Source: Candidatus Avipropionibacterium avicola (lineage in GTDB: Bacteria > Actinomycetota > Actinomycetes > Propionibacteriales > Propionibacteriaceae). Taken from it: a stretch of 14,797 nucleotides of DNA. The notes under the pieces were generated by a model that was not told the DNA's origin, made no database searches, and worked only from the letters and a program-made list of their open reading frames with translations. Each line of letters starts with the position of its first letter. Position 1 is the first letter of the stretch. The position numbers and the translations under genes were made by a program. This document shows, in pieces, positions 6,611-13,764 of this stretch. The stretch spans positions 1 through 14,797 of the forward strand of contig DVLP01000390.1 in NCBI GenBank assembly GCA_018715445.1. The letters are read 5' to 3'.

Positions 6611-8059
6611 ATGACCGACACCACGATCACCCTGGGCGATGCGACGGTGGAGATCGACCCGATGATCTACGGGCAGTACCTGGAGCACGTCGAGGACTGT
6701 GTCGATCCGGGACTGATCGGCGATGACGGCCTGCACCTCGAGGTGATCGAGGCCGCCCGGGACCTGCAGGTCCCGGTGGTGCGTTGGCCGGGTGGCTGTT
6801 TCGCCGACCTCTACGACTGGCGCGACGGGATCGGCCCGGTCGCCGATCGTCCGGTGCGGCGCAACTGGCACTGGGGCGGCGACGAGGTCGAACGCAACCG
6901 GTTCGGCACGCACGAGTTCCTGTCCTGGTGTGAGCAGGTGGGGGCGGAGCCGTACATCAATGTCAATCTCGGCACCGGCACGCTGGTCGAGGCCCTGCGC
7001 TGGCTCGACCACTGCAATGGCACGGCGACCACGGCCGATGTCGAGGAGCGTCGCCGACTCGGGCGGGAGGAACCGTGGCAGGTGCGCTACTGGGGCATCG
7101 GCAACGAGACCTGGGGACACTGGGAAGCCGGCCGGATGTCAGCAAGCCGCTATGCCGACGTACTGGACAACTGGGCAGACTTCTTCAAGCGCAACGATCC
7201 CAGCGCCCGGATCATCGGCGTCGGGTCCAGCGGTGCGGATGACCGCGAGTGGGACGAGACTGTCCTGGAGAGGGCCGGCACCCACATCGACCTGCTCTCC
7301 CTGCACCTCTACGGTTCCCAGGTGATCGACGAGCAGGACAGGCTCGCCGTCGTCCACAACCCGGCGTTCATCGAGAAGCGGATCGGCGACCTGGCGACCC
7401 GGGTGCGGGACCACAACGCGCGACGCGGCACCCACGTGGCGATCACGATGGACGAGTGGAACATCCGTCACTACCGTCGCCATGGCGACCAGGTGCGGCT
7501 CGACCGCAGCGACCCCCGGACCGGGGTGGATGCACTGTTCGCCGCCGGGGTGTTCCACGCGATGATCCGACAGGCCGACGTGGTACGGATGGCCAACTAT
7601 GTCTTCCTGGTCAACGGCAACGGCGTGCTGCGCAGCAAGGACGGCACGGTCACCACCACAGCCCTCGCGCCGGTCTTCCGGCTCTATCGCGAACTCCTGA
7701 TCGGCCAGCGCATCGACCTGTCCATCGACACCGCAGTCGTGCCGACCCCGGCCATGACCACTGGGCATCCTGACCATCCGGTCGATCCCGGCGAACTGCC
7801 CGACACGCTTCCGATCGTCGACGCGGTGGCGGCCCGCCAGGACGGACGCACCCACGTTGCCGTCATCAATCGCAGCGACCAACCGGTGTCGACCACCATC
7901 AGCGATCCTTCCGTGACCTGGCGCCGCACTGCTCTGCTCACCGTCGACGACCACGACCGCCTCGACGTCGACGAGACCGACCAGCCGTGGCAGCAGCTGC
8001 TCCCGGCCTGGTCGATCACTTTCCTCACCACCACCCCCGATCCACGTACACAGCACTGA
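6611..8059 (+). CDS. GH51 alpha-L-arabinofuranosidase
   Basis: 482 residues without signal peptide, so a cytoplasmic retaining glycosidase releasing terminal L-arabinofuranose from imported oligosaccharides. The (beta/alpha)8 part shows IYGQYLEHVEDC (19-30), VVRWPGGCFADLYDW (56-70), the acid/base Glu166 in WGIGNETWG (161-169), LLSLHLYG (228-235) and the nucleophile Glu282 in MDEWN (280-284). A C-terminal beta domain (about 365-475) completes the usual architecture, and the length is normal for family 51. ATG 6611 has AAGGA about nine bases upstream; an out-of-frame ATG at 6604 is ignored. No arabinose transport or catabolism genes stand beside it, so its substrate source is unclear from this window. 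The last codons overlap the left arm of a large inverted repeat. GH51 also includes some endoglucanases, but arabinofuranosidase fits these motifs best. Confidence 0.9.
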   Translation: MTDTTITLGDATVEIDPMIYGQYLEHVEDCVDPGLIGDDGLHLEVIEAARDLQVPVVRWPGGCFADLYDWRDGIGPVADRPVRRNWHWGGDEVERNRFGTHEFLSWCEQVGAEPYINVNLGTGTLVEALRWLDHCNGTATTADVEERRRLGREEPWQVRYWGIGNETWGHWEAGRMSASRYADVLDNWADFFKRNDPSARIIGVGSSGADDREWDETVLERAGTHIDLLSLHLYGSQVIDEQDRLAVVHNPAFIEKRIGDLATRVRDHNARRGTHVAITMDEWNIRHYRRHGDQVRLDRSDPRTGVDALFAAGVFHAMIRQADVVRMANYVFLVNGNGVLRSKDGTVTTTALAPVFRLYRELLIGQRIDLSIDTAVVPTPAMTTGHPDHPVDPGELPDTLPIVDAVAARQDGRTHVAVINRSDQPVSTTISDPSVTWRRTALLTVDDHDRLDVDETDQPWQQLLPAWSITFLTTTPDPRTQH

Positions 8060-8109
8060 TCCACGCCCGCTGTGGCGGACGTGGATCAGGGACACGTACG
8101 TGGATCGGG
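8036..8109. terminator. Nested inverted repeat between convergent genes; probable bidirectional terminator
   Basis: Outer arms are CCCGATCCACGTAC (8036-8049) and GTACGTGGATCGGG (8096-8109), 14 of 14 complementary. Inside lies a second hairpin: TGATCCACG (8057-8065) with CGTGGATCA (8080-8088), continued by CCGC/GCGG (8067-8070/8075-8078) around a TGTG loop with one C/A mismatch. The outer and inner stems are separated by 7 bases on each side, so the structure is symmetric. The left half encodes the last codons of the GH51 gene, and the inner hairpin begins at its TGA stop. The right arm ends 22 bases before the GntR stop codon. No U-tract is present, so termination on either strand is inferred from position and fold only. 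Confidence 0.6.
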
Positions 8110-8131
8110 ACTGCGGCGGGGGTCGTACGGG

Positions 8132-8497
8132 TCAGGCCGCGATCCCGCGTTGGAGATAGCGGACGACGGTCTCGCGAGACAGACCCAGACCCAGCATCGC
8201 GGTCACGTACTCGGTGGTGAGGGCCGTGGCCCGTTCGGCGATGTCAGCCCCACCGCCCAGATCGGGCGTGGCCACGATGGTGCCGTTGCGCCCACGGGTG
8301 TGGACGTAGCCACCGGCCTCCAGCTCGCGGTAGGTGCGGGCCACCGTGTTCGGGGCCAGCCCCAGGTCCAGCGCGAGGCGGCGGACCGCGGGGAGCTTGT
8401 CCCCCGGGGCGAGCTCCCCGCGGCCGATCTGGTCGATCAGCTGGTGGCGCAGTTGCTCGTACGGCGGGGTGGGTGAGGTCGGATCGATCCTCAGCAC
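8132..8497 (-). CDS. GntR-family transcriptional regulator, YtrA-type
   Basis: 121 residues. The N-terminal winged helix-turn-helix occupies about 10-76: PPYEQLRHQLIDQI (11-24), ELAPGDKLPAVRRLALDLGLAPNTVARTYRELEAGGYVHTR (28-68), then GRNGTIVA. The C-terminal part (85-121) is only two short helices, too small for a ligand domain, as in the YtrA subfamily that regulates adjacent membrane-protein or ABC genes. The GTG start overlaps the stop of the membrane-protein gene by seven bases (GTGCTGA), with GGGAGGGAG upstream, so the two are co-translated. It probably represses its own operon through the inverted repeat at 9451-9485. The effector is unknown. Confidence 0.85.
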   Translation of the reverse strand: MLRIDPTSPTPPYEQLRHQLIDQIGRGELAPGDKLPAVRRLALDLGLAPNTVARTYRELEAGGYVHTRGRNGTIVATPDLGGGADIAERATALTTEYVTAMLGLGLSRETVVRYLQRGIAA

Positions 8498-9438
8498 GTG
8501 CGCTCCCTCCCCTCAGCGGTGAAGTCGGCGTCGGCCCACAGCTGACGCAGGACCTGCTGACGGTACGGACCGGCCAGCGCCATCATCCCCGGGATCAGCA
8601 GGGCGACCACGACCAGCAGGCTGACCGCCATCACCACGATCCCGATCGTGGCCAACAGCTGCACCGGCGCCCCGGAGGCGGCCGCATCGGTGATGACCAG
8701 GCCGACCATGATCAGCGAGGACAGCGAGGTCAGCACAGCCATCCCGACCGGGCTCGAGAACAACCCACGCAGCGACTCGGCGCGACAGACGTCGTCCCAG
8801 GCCAGCTCCAGCGAGGACTCGGCATGCTGGGGTCGTTCCAGGACCTTGCGCGACAGGACCTCCGAGCCGAGCCACACCACCAGGGTGAGACCGGCGCTGA
8901 CCCAGGTCACGACGCGCCACCAGCCGAACTCGGGGGCGTCGCTGTGCGGCAACAGCGCGAGCATGAGGGTCGCGACGATCGCCGGGACCAGGGCGGCCAA
9001 CGGCGCGAACCGAGCGGTCCGCCGCTCTCCCACGGTCAGGTAGTCACCGAGCTCGGTGGCCCGGGACCGGGCCATCCGCGGAGCATCCGGGGCGAACTGG
9101 TGGCGTCCCAGCAGGATGGCGAGCACGCCACCCACACTGCTGCCGAAGACCACGCCGAGCATCACCAGCACACCGCCCTGCGAGTCGAGTGAACGGGTCA
9201 CGAAGGCGAGGGCGGCGCCGAGCACAATCCCGATCAGGCCGCCGTTCAGGGCCCACCGTTCCCGTGCGGCGATCCGCCGCAGCAGGGGTTCCCGCAGGTG
9301 GCTCGGCAACGGCAGTCCTGCCTTGGCGACGTACTTGCCGAGTTGCTTCTCGTCGATCTTGCGCAGACCGCCCTGGGTGATCGGGGCGGCCGCCGCGAGG
9401 ACGGCTACGCCGATGGCGATCCAGATGGCGATGCTCAT
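8491..9438 (-). CDS. Multi-pass membrane protein of unknown function, co-transcribed with GntR
   Basis: 315 residues from ATG 9438. I do not recognise the family. About seven hydrophobic segments are seen: 2-22, 64-82, 89-111, 144-163, 174-191, 232-251 and 261-283, separated by basic or acidic loops such as RKIDEKQLGKYVAK (26-39) and RPQHAESSLELAWDDVCRAE (202-221). There is no ATPase, peptidase or other catalytic motif. The start is set by AAGGAGGT eight bases upstream; the frame runs on to 9468 but that part overlaps the promoter. It is the first gene of a two-gene operon whose second gene is a YtrA-type repressor, so it is probably the regulated target, perhaps responding to envelope stress or a membrane-active compound; that role is inference. 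Confidence 0.7.
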   Translation of the reverse strand: MSIAIWIAIGVAVLAAAAPITQGGLRKIDEKQLGKYVAKAGLPLPSHLREPLLRRIAARERWALNGGLIGIVLGAALAFVTRSLDSQGGVLVMLGVVFGSSVGGVLAILLGRHQFAPDAPRMARSRATELGDYLTVGERRTARFAPLAALVPAIVATLMLALLPHSDAPEFGWWRVVTWVSAGLTLVVWLGSEVLSRKVLERPQHAESSLELAWDDVCRAESLRGLFSSPVGMAVLTSLSSLIMVGLVITDAAASGAPVQLLATIGIVVMAVSLLVVVALLIPGMMALAGPYRQQVLRQLWADADFTAEGRERTC

Positions 9439-9450
9439 GAGATGACCTCC

Positions 9451-9499
9451 TTGTATGTACCAACACAATCAATGTACTGATACAAACCGACGAGGTCAA
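9451..9499 (-). promoter_or_regulatory. Promoter with overlapping inverted repeat (putative GntR operator)
   Basis: On the minus strand TTGACC (9499-9494) and TACATT (9476-9471) are separated by exactly 17 bases, a good sigma-70-type promoter, followed by a short leader with the Shine-Dalgarno AAGGAGGT before ATG 9438. Arms TTGTAT-GTAC (plus strand 9451-9460) and GTAC-TG-ATACAA (9474-9485) form an imperfect inverted repeat covering the -10 box and the expected start site. This AT-rich patch stands out in the GC-rich surroundings. Binding by the GntR protein of the same operon is inferred. Confidence 0.65.
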
Positions 9500-9548
9500 C
9501 CCCACTCGTCCCGGAGCCCGCCGACGTCCTCGCGGCACCACCGGACGA

Positions 9549-9953
9549 TCAGGTTCTGAGGATCCTCCTGAGCCGTTCCACGGCAGGCAGGTCGGCCGGT
9601 GCCCACTCGACCGAGCCCAGTTCGTCGACCGAGAGCCACCGAACGGCGGAGTGCTCCGTGGGCTGGGGCTCCCCGGCGACCACCCGCGCCAGGAAGGTCG
9701 TGAGCGTGACGGTCCCGAAGTCGTAGGCGTGGGTCGTGGTGGCGACGTGGGCACCGATCTCCACGGTGCACAACAGTTCCTCCCGCATCTCGCGGACCAG
9801 CGCCTGCTCCGGGCCCTCCCCGGGTTCGATCTTGCCGCCGGGGAACTCCCAGGTCCCCGGCAGCGACATCGCGGGGCCGCGTCGGGCCGCCAGGACCCGG
9901 CCGTCGCGGACCACCACGGCGCCCACCACCGCGATCTGCTTGCCCACGGTCAC
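9549..9953 (-). CDS. mutT: MutT-type Nudix hydrolase (putative 8-oxo-dGTP diphosphatase)
   Basis: 134 residues. The Nudix box is GGKIEPGEGPEQALVREMREEL: Gly40, Glu46, Arg54, Glu55, Glu58 and Glu59 match G-x5-E-x7-REUxEE, while the final Gly is Leu61, a change I recall as frequent in actinobacterial MutT proteins. WEFPGGK (35-41), HAYDFGTVTLTTFLAR (75-90) and AVRWLSVDEL (103-112) support the MutT/CTP-pyrophosphohydrolase group, which removes oxidised nucleotides. The start is GTG 9953 or GTG 9947, four or ten bases after the RpiR stop at 9958, so it is the last gene of the operon. Its role beside cell-wall sugar genes is not evident, and it may simply be co-transcribed. No catalytic residue is missing. 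Confidence 0.85.
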   Translation of the reverse strand: MTVGKQIAVVGAVVVRDGRVLAARRGPAMSLPGTWEFPGGKIEPGEGPEQALVREMREELLCTVEIGAHVATTTHAYDFGTVTLTTFLARVVAGEPQPTEHSAVRWLSVDELGSVEWAPADLPAVERLRRILRT

Positions 9954-9957
9954 GCCG

Positions 9958-10839
9958 TCACCCCAGCCGACGGCGCTCGACCGCGGTTCGGGTACGCCGC
10001 AGGGCTTCCTGACCGAGGTCGGGCAGCAAGGTGGCGGCCGCGACGAACAGGCAGTCGATGACGGTGAGCTGGGCGATCCGCGAGGCGGTGGCGCCGGAAC
10101 GGAAGGGGGCCTCGACCGCGGTGGCCAACAGGGCCTCGTCGGCCTCGCGGGCCAGCGGACTGGCCACCGAACCGGTGATGGCGATGACCCGGGCACCGGA
10201 GTCGTGCGCCACCCGGGCGACCTCGACGGCCTCGACGGTACGGCCGGAGTGCGAGAGCACGAGGGCCAGGTCCCCGGCGTCGAGCAGCCCGGCGGCCGAC
10301 AGCCCGCTGTGCGCCTCGGTGTGGACGATGGCGGGCAGTCCGATGCGGAACAACTTCTGCTGGGTGTCCATCGCGGCCAGTCCGGAAGCCCCGACGCCGA
10401 ACACCATGACCCGACCCGCCGAGACCACCTGCTCGGCCGCCCGCCCCAACACCGCCAGGTCGAGTCCCCGCACGGTGTCGTGGACGGCACGGGCATCGGC
10501 ATTGGCGATCTTCTGGGTGATCGTGGCCAGGTCGTCGTCACGATCGATGTCACCGGACTCACCCGACAGGGGCGGGCGATGCTGGTCGGCCCAGGCCTCC
10601 CGGTGGATCTGGACCCGCAGGTCGCGGTAGCCCCGATGCCCCACCTCCCGCGCGAACCGCACCACGGTCGCCTCCGAGCACTCGGCCTCTCGGGCCAGCT
10701 CGGTGATCGTCATGCCGGCCACCCGTTCGGGTGAGGCGAGGATCAGGTCGGCGATCCGTTGCAGCGCAGGCTGCAGGTCGTCGCGCAGACCCCGCAACCG
10801 CGGGGTGAGGGGCTCCGCCGACGACCGGGACACCGTCAT
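9958..10839 (-). CDS. RpiR/MurR-family regulator (HTH + SIS domain)
   Basis: 293 residues. The N-terminal RpiR HTH domain lies at about 10-85, with MTITELAREAECSEATVVRFAREVGHRGYRDLRVQI (43-78). A SIS sugar-phosphate-binding domain covers about 125-265, with GRVMVFGVGASGLAAMD (142-158) and LVLSHSGRTVEAVEVAR (193-209). Members of this family sense phosphosugars; E. coli MurR senses MurNAc-6-phosphate. Since AnmK forms MurNAc-6-phosphate, a parallel role here is plausible. The ATG overlaps the anmK stop by four bases (ATGA), so it is coupled to the kinase. It probably controls this operon, but the promoter and operator lie beyond the right edge and cannot be inspected. Confidence 0.9.
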   Translation of the reverse strand: MTVSRSSAEPLTPRLRGLRDDLQPALQRIADLILASPERVAGMTITELAREAECSEATVVRFAREVGHRGYRDLRVQIHREAWADQHRPPLSGESGDIDRDDDLATITQKIANADARAVHDTVRGLDLAVLGRAAEQVVSAGRVMVFGVGASGLAAMDTQQKLFRIGLPAIVHTEAHSGLSAAGLLDAGDLALVLSHSGRTVEAVEVARVAHDSGARVIAITGSVASPLAREADEALLATAVEAPFRSGATASRIAQLTVIDCLFVAAATLLPDLGQEALRRTRTAVERRRLG

Positions 10840-12008
10840 GGCAGCTCAACCTGGAGTCGGCGCAGCGGTGTGACCCGATCGGCGTCGAGCCCGGTCACCG
10901 GCACCGGGGGTGTCAGCGAGCCCAGGATGCTCGGCTCCCGGGACCCCGTGACCCCTCGCAGTCGATCGGGCGGCGTCAGGCCGTGGGCACTGAGGTAGCC
11001 GATCACCGCCATCAACAAGGCTTCCTTCGCAGCAGGGGGCACACCGACAGCATCGCTGTCCAGCAAAGCGATCGGGGCGATCATCTCGCCGATCCGACCC
11101 CGCAACGAGGGGTTGTCCATCCCTCCTCCGGAGCCGATCACCCGTCGTACGCCACTGCCCCGGATCTGGTCGGCCACGGTACGGGCACTGAACTCGGTCA
11201 GCGTCGCCACCAGATCGGCCAGGTCGAGGCCGTGCTCACCGACCCGACGCCGGACATAGTCGCGGTCGAAGTACTCCCGGCCGGTCGAGCGGGGCAGCCC
11301 TCGGCTGAAGTACGGATCGGCCAGCAGTCGTTCCAGGACAGCGGAGTCGACCGTACCGGCCGCGGCCAGGCGTCCGTCCCGGTCACAGTCCTGCGCCCCG
11401 TCGCTGGCCTCCCGTACGGCAGCGTCGATCAGGGCGTTCGCCGGGCCGAGGTCCCCGGCCAGCACGCCGTCCTCGGTGATCAGGGTGAGGTTGGCGATGC
11501 CACCCAGGTTGAGCACGGCGGTCGGTTCGTCACCAGCCAGCAGGACGTCCAGGATCGGGGCCAGCGGGGCACCGTGTCCACCCCGGGCCAGGTCGGCGGC
11601 CCGGACGTCGTACAGCACCGGGACCCGTGTGACAGCAGCGATCCGGGCCGCATCGCCGATCTGCAGGCTGCCCCGCGGCACCCCGTCGCCGGCCACCCAG
11701 TGGTACACCGTCTGGCCGTGGCTGACGACCAGGTCGGCCGGGCCATGGCGGGACAGGACGTCGACGGCCACCTCGGCGAAGCGCTCCCCCACCGCGACGT
11801 GCAACCGGGTCCAGGTGGCGACATCGCTGCTGGCCGGCGGCAGGACGTCGAGCAGATCGGCCCGCACCGACGCCGGCCACGGGTGCTCGCCCACGTCGAG
11901 CAGGCGGGCCCGCAGCAGCGACGGATCGGTGGCGTCGCGGCGCAGGTCGACCAGCGCGGTGTCGATCGCGTCGACACTGGTGCCCGACATCATGCCCAGG
12001 ATCCTCAC
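10836..12008 (-). CDS. anmK: Anhydro-N-acetylmuramic acid kinase
   Basis: 390 residues from GTG 12008. AnmK opens the 1,6-anhydro ring of anhMurNAc and phosphorylates it with ATP to MurNAc-6-phosphate in the cytoplasm during wall recycling. Motifs: RILGMMSGTSVDAIDTAL (2-19), LVVSHGQTVYH (93-103), AVLNLGGIANLT (164-175), the catalytic-base candidate Asp186 in GDLGPANALIDA, DPYFSRGLPRSTGREYF (231-247), GSGGGMDNPSL (292-302) and AKEALLMAVIGYL (327-339). Length is normal for the family. In E. coli, as I recall it, the Asp is in DTGPGN; here it is DLGPAN, so Thr is Leu at 187. The frame is open to 12302, but the fold begins at the RILG strand, and GTGA overlaps the upstream permease stop. Fungal levoglucosan kinase is a homologue, so another 1,6-anhydrosugar remains possible. 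Confidence 0.9.
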   Translation of the reverse strand: MRILGMMSGTSVDAIDTALVDLRRDATDPSLLRARLLDVGEHPWPASVRADLLDVLPPASSDVATWTRLHVAVGERFAEVAVDVLSRHGPADLVVSHGQTVYHWVAGDGVPRGSLQIGDAARIAAVTRVPVLYDVRAADLARGGHGAPLAPILDVLLAGDEPTAVLNLGGIANLTLITEDGVLAGDLGPANALIDAAVREASDGAQDCDRDGRLAAAGTVDSAVLERLLADPYFSRGLPRSTGREYFDRDYVRRRVGEHGLDLADLVATLTEFSARTVADQIRGSGVRRVIGSGGGMDNPSLRGRIGEMIAPIALLDSDAVGVPPAAKEALLMAVIGYLSAHGLTPPDRLRGVTGSREPSILGSLTPPVPVTGLDADRVTPLRRLQVELP

Positions 12009-12850
12009 CCCTTGACCGCCCCCTGGGTCAGGCCGCTGGCCAGGTTGCGTTGCACCAGGACGAAGAACAGCACCACCGGCAGGGCGATCAGGGTCGAGGC
12101 GGCCATCACCGCACCCCAGTTGGCGGTGTTCTGCGTGAAGAAGGTCCGCAACCCCACCCCCACGGTGTACTTCTGGCTCTCCTGCATGAAGGTGAGGGCG
12201 AAGATGAACTCGTTCCACGCAGTGATGAAGCTGAACACACTGGTCGCCACCAGACCGGGCGCCACCAGCGGCAGCAGGATCGAGCGGAACATCCGGAACC
12301 ATCCGGCCCCGTCGACATAGGCCGCCTCCTCCAGCTCCTTGGGCACCGCAGCGACGAAACCGCGCAGGTTCCAGATCGCGAACGGCAGGGAGAAGGCGAG
12401 GTAGACCACGATCAGACCCCAGACCGAGTTGAGCATCTGGAGGTTGCGGGCCTGCAGGAACAGCGGGATCACCAGTGCCTCCAGCGGCACCATCTGCACC
12501 AACAGGACCAGGATCAGCACCTGGGTGCGCAGTCGGAACCGGAACCGGGCCACCGCGACGGCCGCGAACAACGACACCGCGGCCGAGATGACGACCGTGC
12601 CCAGCGCGATCACTGCCGAGTTCTGGATGTAGCGCAGGAAACCGGCGTCGACCAGCACGTACCGGAAGTGTTCCAGGGTGAAGCCCGAGGGCAGCAGGTT
12701 CGCCCCTCGAGCCAGCGGGCGCGGGTCGACGGCGGTGGACAGCATCCAGTAGAAGGGGAACAGGGTCGACACCAACAGCACGACCACGCCGATCGCCTTG
12801 GCGATCCGGAGGATCGGGCGGTGCCGGGTGTTGCCGATGCCGGTGCTCAC
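12005..12850 (-). CDS. Carbohydrate ABC transporter permease, MalG type (CUT1)
   Basis: 281-residue inner-membrane subunit with six expected spans (about 15-38, 76-101, 110-131, 143-161, 195-216 and 247-266). The ATPase-docking EAA loop is EEAAYVDGAGWFRMFRSILLPLVAP (174-198). The ending ASGLTQGAVKG is the usual C-terminus of MalG-type permeases. GTG 12850 overlaps the stop of the preceding permease (GTGA) and has AAGGAGGAGG about five bases upstream; the longer frame to 12979 is a shadow. It forms a heterodimeric channel with the neighbouring permease. No ATPase gene is seen here, as is common in Actinobacteria, where a shared MsiK-type ATPase often serves several importers. Confidence 0.93.
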   Translation of the reverse strand: MSTGIGNTRHRPILRIAKAIGVVVLLVSTLFPFYWMLSTAVDPRPLARGANLLPSGFTLEHFRYVLVDAGFLRYIQNSAVIALGTVVISAAVSLFAAVAVARFRFRLRTQVLILVLLVQMVPLEALVIPLFLQARNLQMLNSVWGLIVVYLAFSLPFAIWNLRGFVAAVPKELEEAAYVDGAGWFRMFRSILLPLVAPGLVATSVFSFITAWNEFIFALTFMQESQKYTVGVGLRTFFTQNTANWGAVMAASTLIALPVVLFFVLVQRNLASGLTQGAVKG

Positions 12851-13764
12851 AGTTCCTCCTCCTTCATCAGGGTCCGCATGTAGGCCACCGAGATCGCCAA
12901 CAGCAACAGGGTCAACAGCACCGCGATCGCCGAGCCCATCCCGTACATGCCCTGGGAGAAGGACTCGGTGTAGGACCACACGCCCAGGTTCATCACCGAG
13001 CGGTTGGTGCCGTCACCACCGGGCATCAGATAGATCTGGGTGAACACCTTGAAGTCCCAGATCGTCGACAGGATGACGCACACGGCCAGGATCGGACGGA
13101 TCGCCGGCAGCGTGACGTGGCGGAACCGGCGCCAGGCCCCGGCTCCGTCCAGGGCCGCAGCCTCGTACAGTTCCTGCGGCACGATCATCACCCCGGCCAA
13201 GAGCGTGACCGCGATGAACGGGAAGCCGTGGTAGACCACGTTCAGCGTGGCGATCCCGTAGAAGGCCCACCGATCGGTGAACCAGTTCCACGAGCCGGGC
13301 TCCATGATCCCGAGGTGGCCGAGTGTGTTGGCCACCAGCCCGTTGAGCGGGTCGAACAGCCACACGAAGACGTACGTCCCCGTGATGGCCGGGACCGCCC
13401 ACGCCACCATGATCGCGGTGGTGCACAGGTAGCGCCAGGTCGTCGACAGGCTGTTGAGGAAGAGCGCCACGACCAGTCCGACCAGGATGGTGACGACCAC
13501 GCAGACGACCGCGAAGCCGACGGTGTTGGGCAGCACGGTCTGCCAGAGGAACCCGTCGGACAGGATCGTGGCGTAGTTGGCCAGGCCGATCCAGTTGTCC
13601 TCACCGCGGATCAGGTTGCGCAGCCGATAGTCCTGCAGGGACAGCAGGAACACCCGGACCAGGGGCCACAACAACAGGATCGCGAGCAGGACGAGGGCAG
13701 GCGTCAGCAACAGCCAGGGCGCGACCGACCTGCGCAGTCTCGCCCTGGTCGCCAGGGTGCTCAT
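12847..13764 (-). CDS. Carbohydrate ABC transporter permease, MalF/UgpA type (CUT1)
   Basis: 305-residue membrane protein with spans at about 15-42, 80-104, 115-136, 168-194, 224-245 and 275-297. The EAA loop is YEAAALDGAGAWRRFRHVTLPAIRP (200-224). The opening RRSVAPWLLLTPALVLLAILLLWPLVRVF is typical of the UgpA/LacF-like first permease. The ATG at 13764 overlaps the stop of the binding-protein gene (ATGA) without a strong Shine-Dalgarno sequence, so it probably depends on translational coupling. It pairs with the MalG-type permease to move one sugar; the sugar is inferred only from the downstream anmK gene. Confidence 0.93.
   Translation of the reverse strand: MSTLATRARLRRSVAPWLLLTPALVLLAILLLWPLVRVFLLSLQDYRLRNLIRGEDNWIGLANYATILSDGFLWQTVLPNTVGFAVVCVVVTILVGLVVALFLNSLSTTWRYLCTTAIMVAWAVPAITGTYVFVWLFDPLNGLVANTLGHLGIMEPGSWNWFTDRWAFYGIATLNVVYHGFPFIAVTLLAGVMIVPQELYEAAALDGAGAWRRFRHVTLPAIRPILAVCVILSTIWDFKVFTQIYLMPGGDGTNRSVMNLGVWSYTESFSQGMYGMGSAIAVLLTLLLLAISVAYMRTLMKEEEL

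Noticed and set aside
9496..9771. 91-codon minus-strand frame ending 53 bases past mutT
   Set aside because: It is mostly a shadow of mutT in another frame. The tail WCREDVGGLRDEWG reads plausibly but has no start, context or homology I recognise.
12009..12302. N-terminal extension of AnmK
   Set aside because: It lies wholly inside the permease gene in another frame, and AnmK proteins start at the RILGMMSGTS strand.
10983..12320. 445-codon plus-strand frame
   Set aside because: It is antisense to anmK and the end of the permease gene, and its translation is Gln/Arg/Gly-rich shadow sequence.
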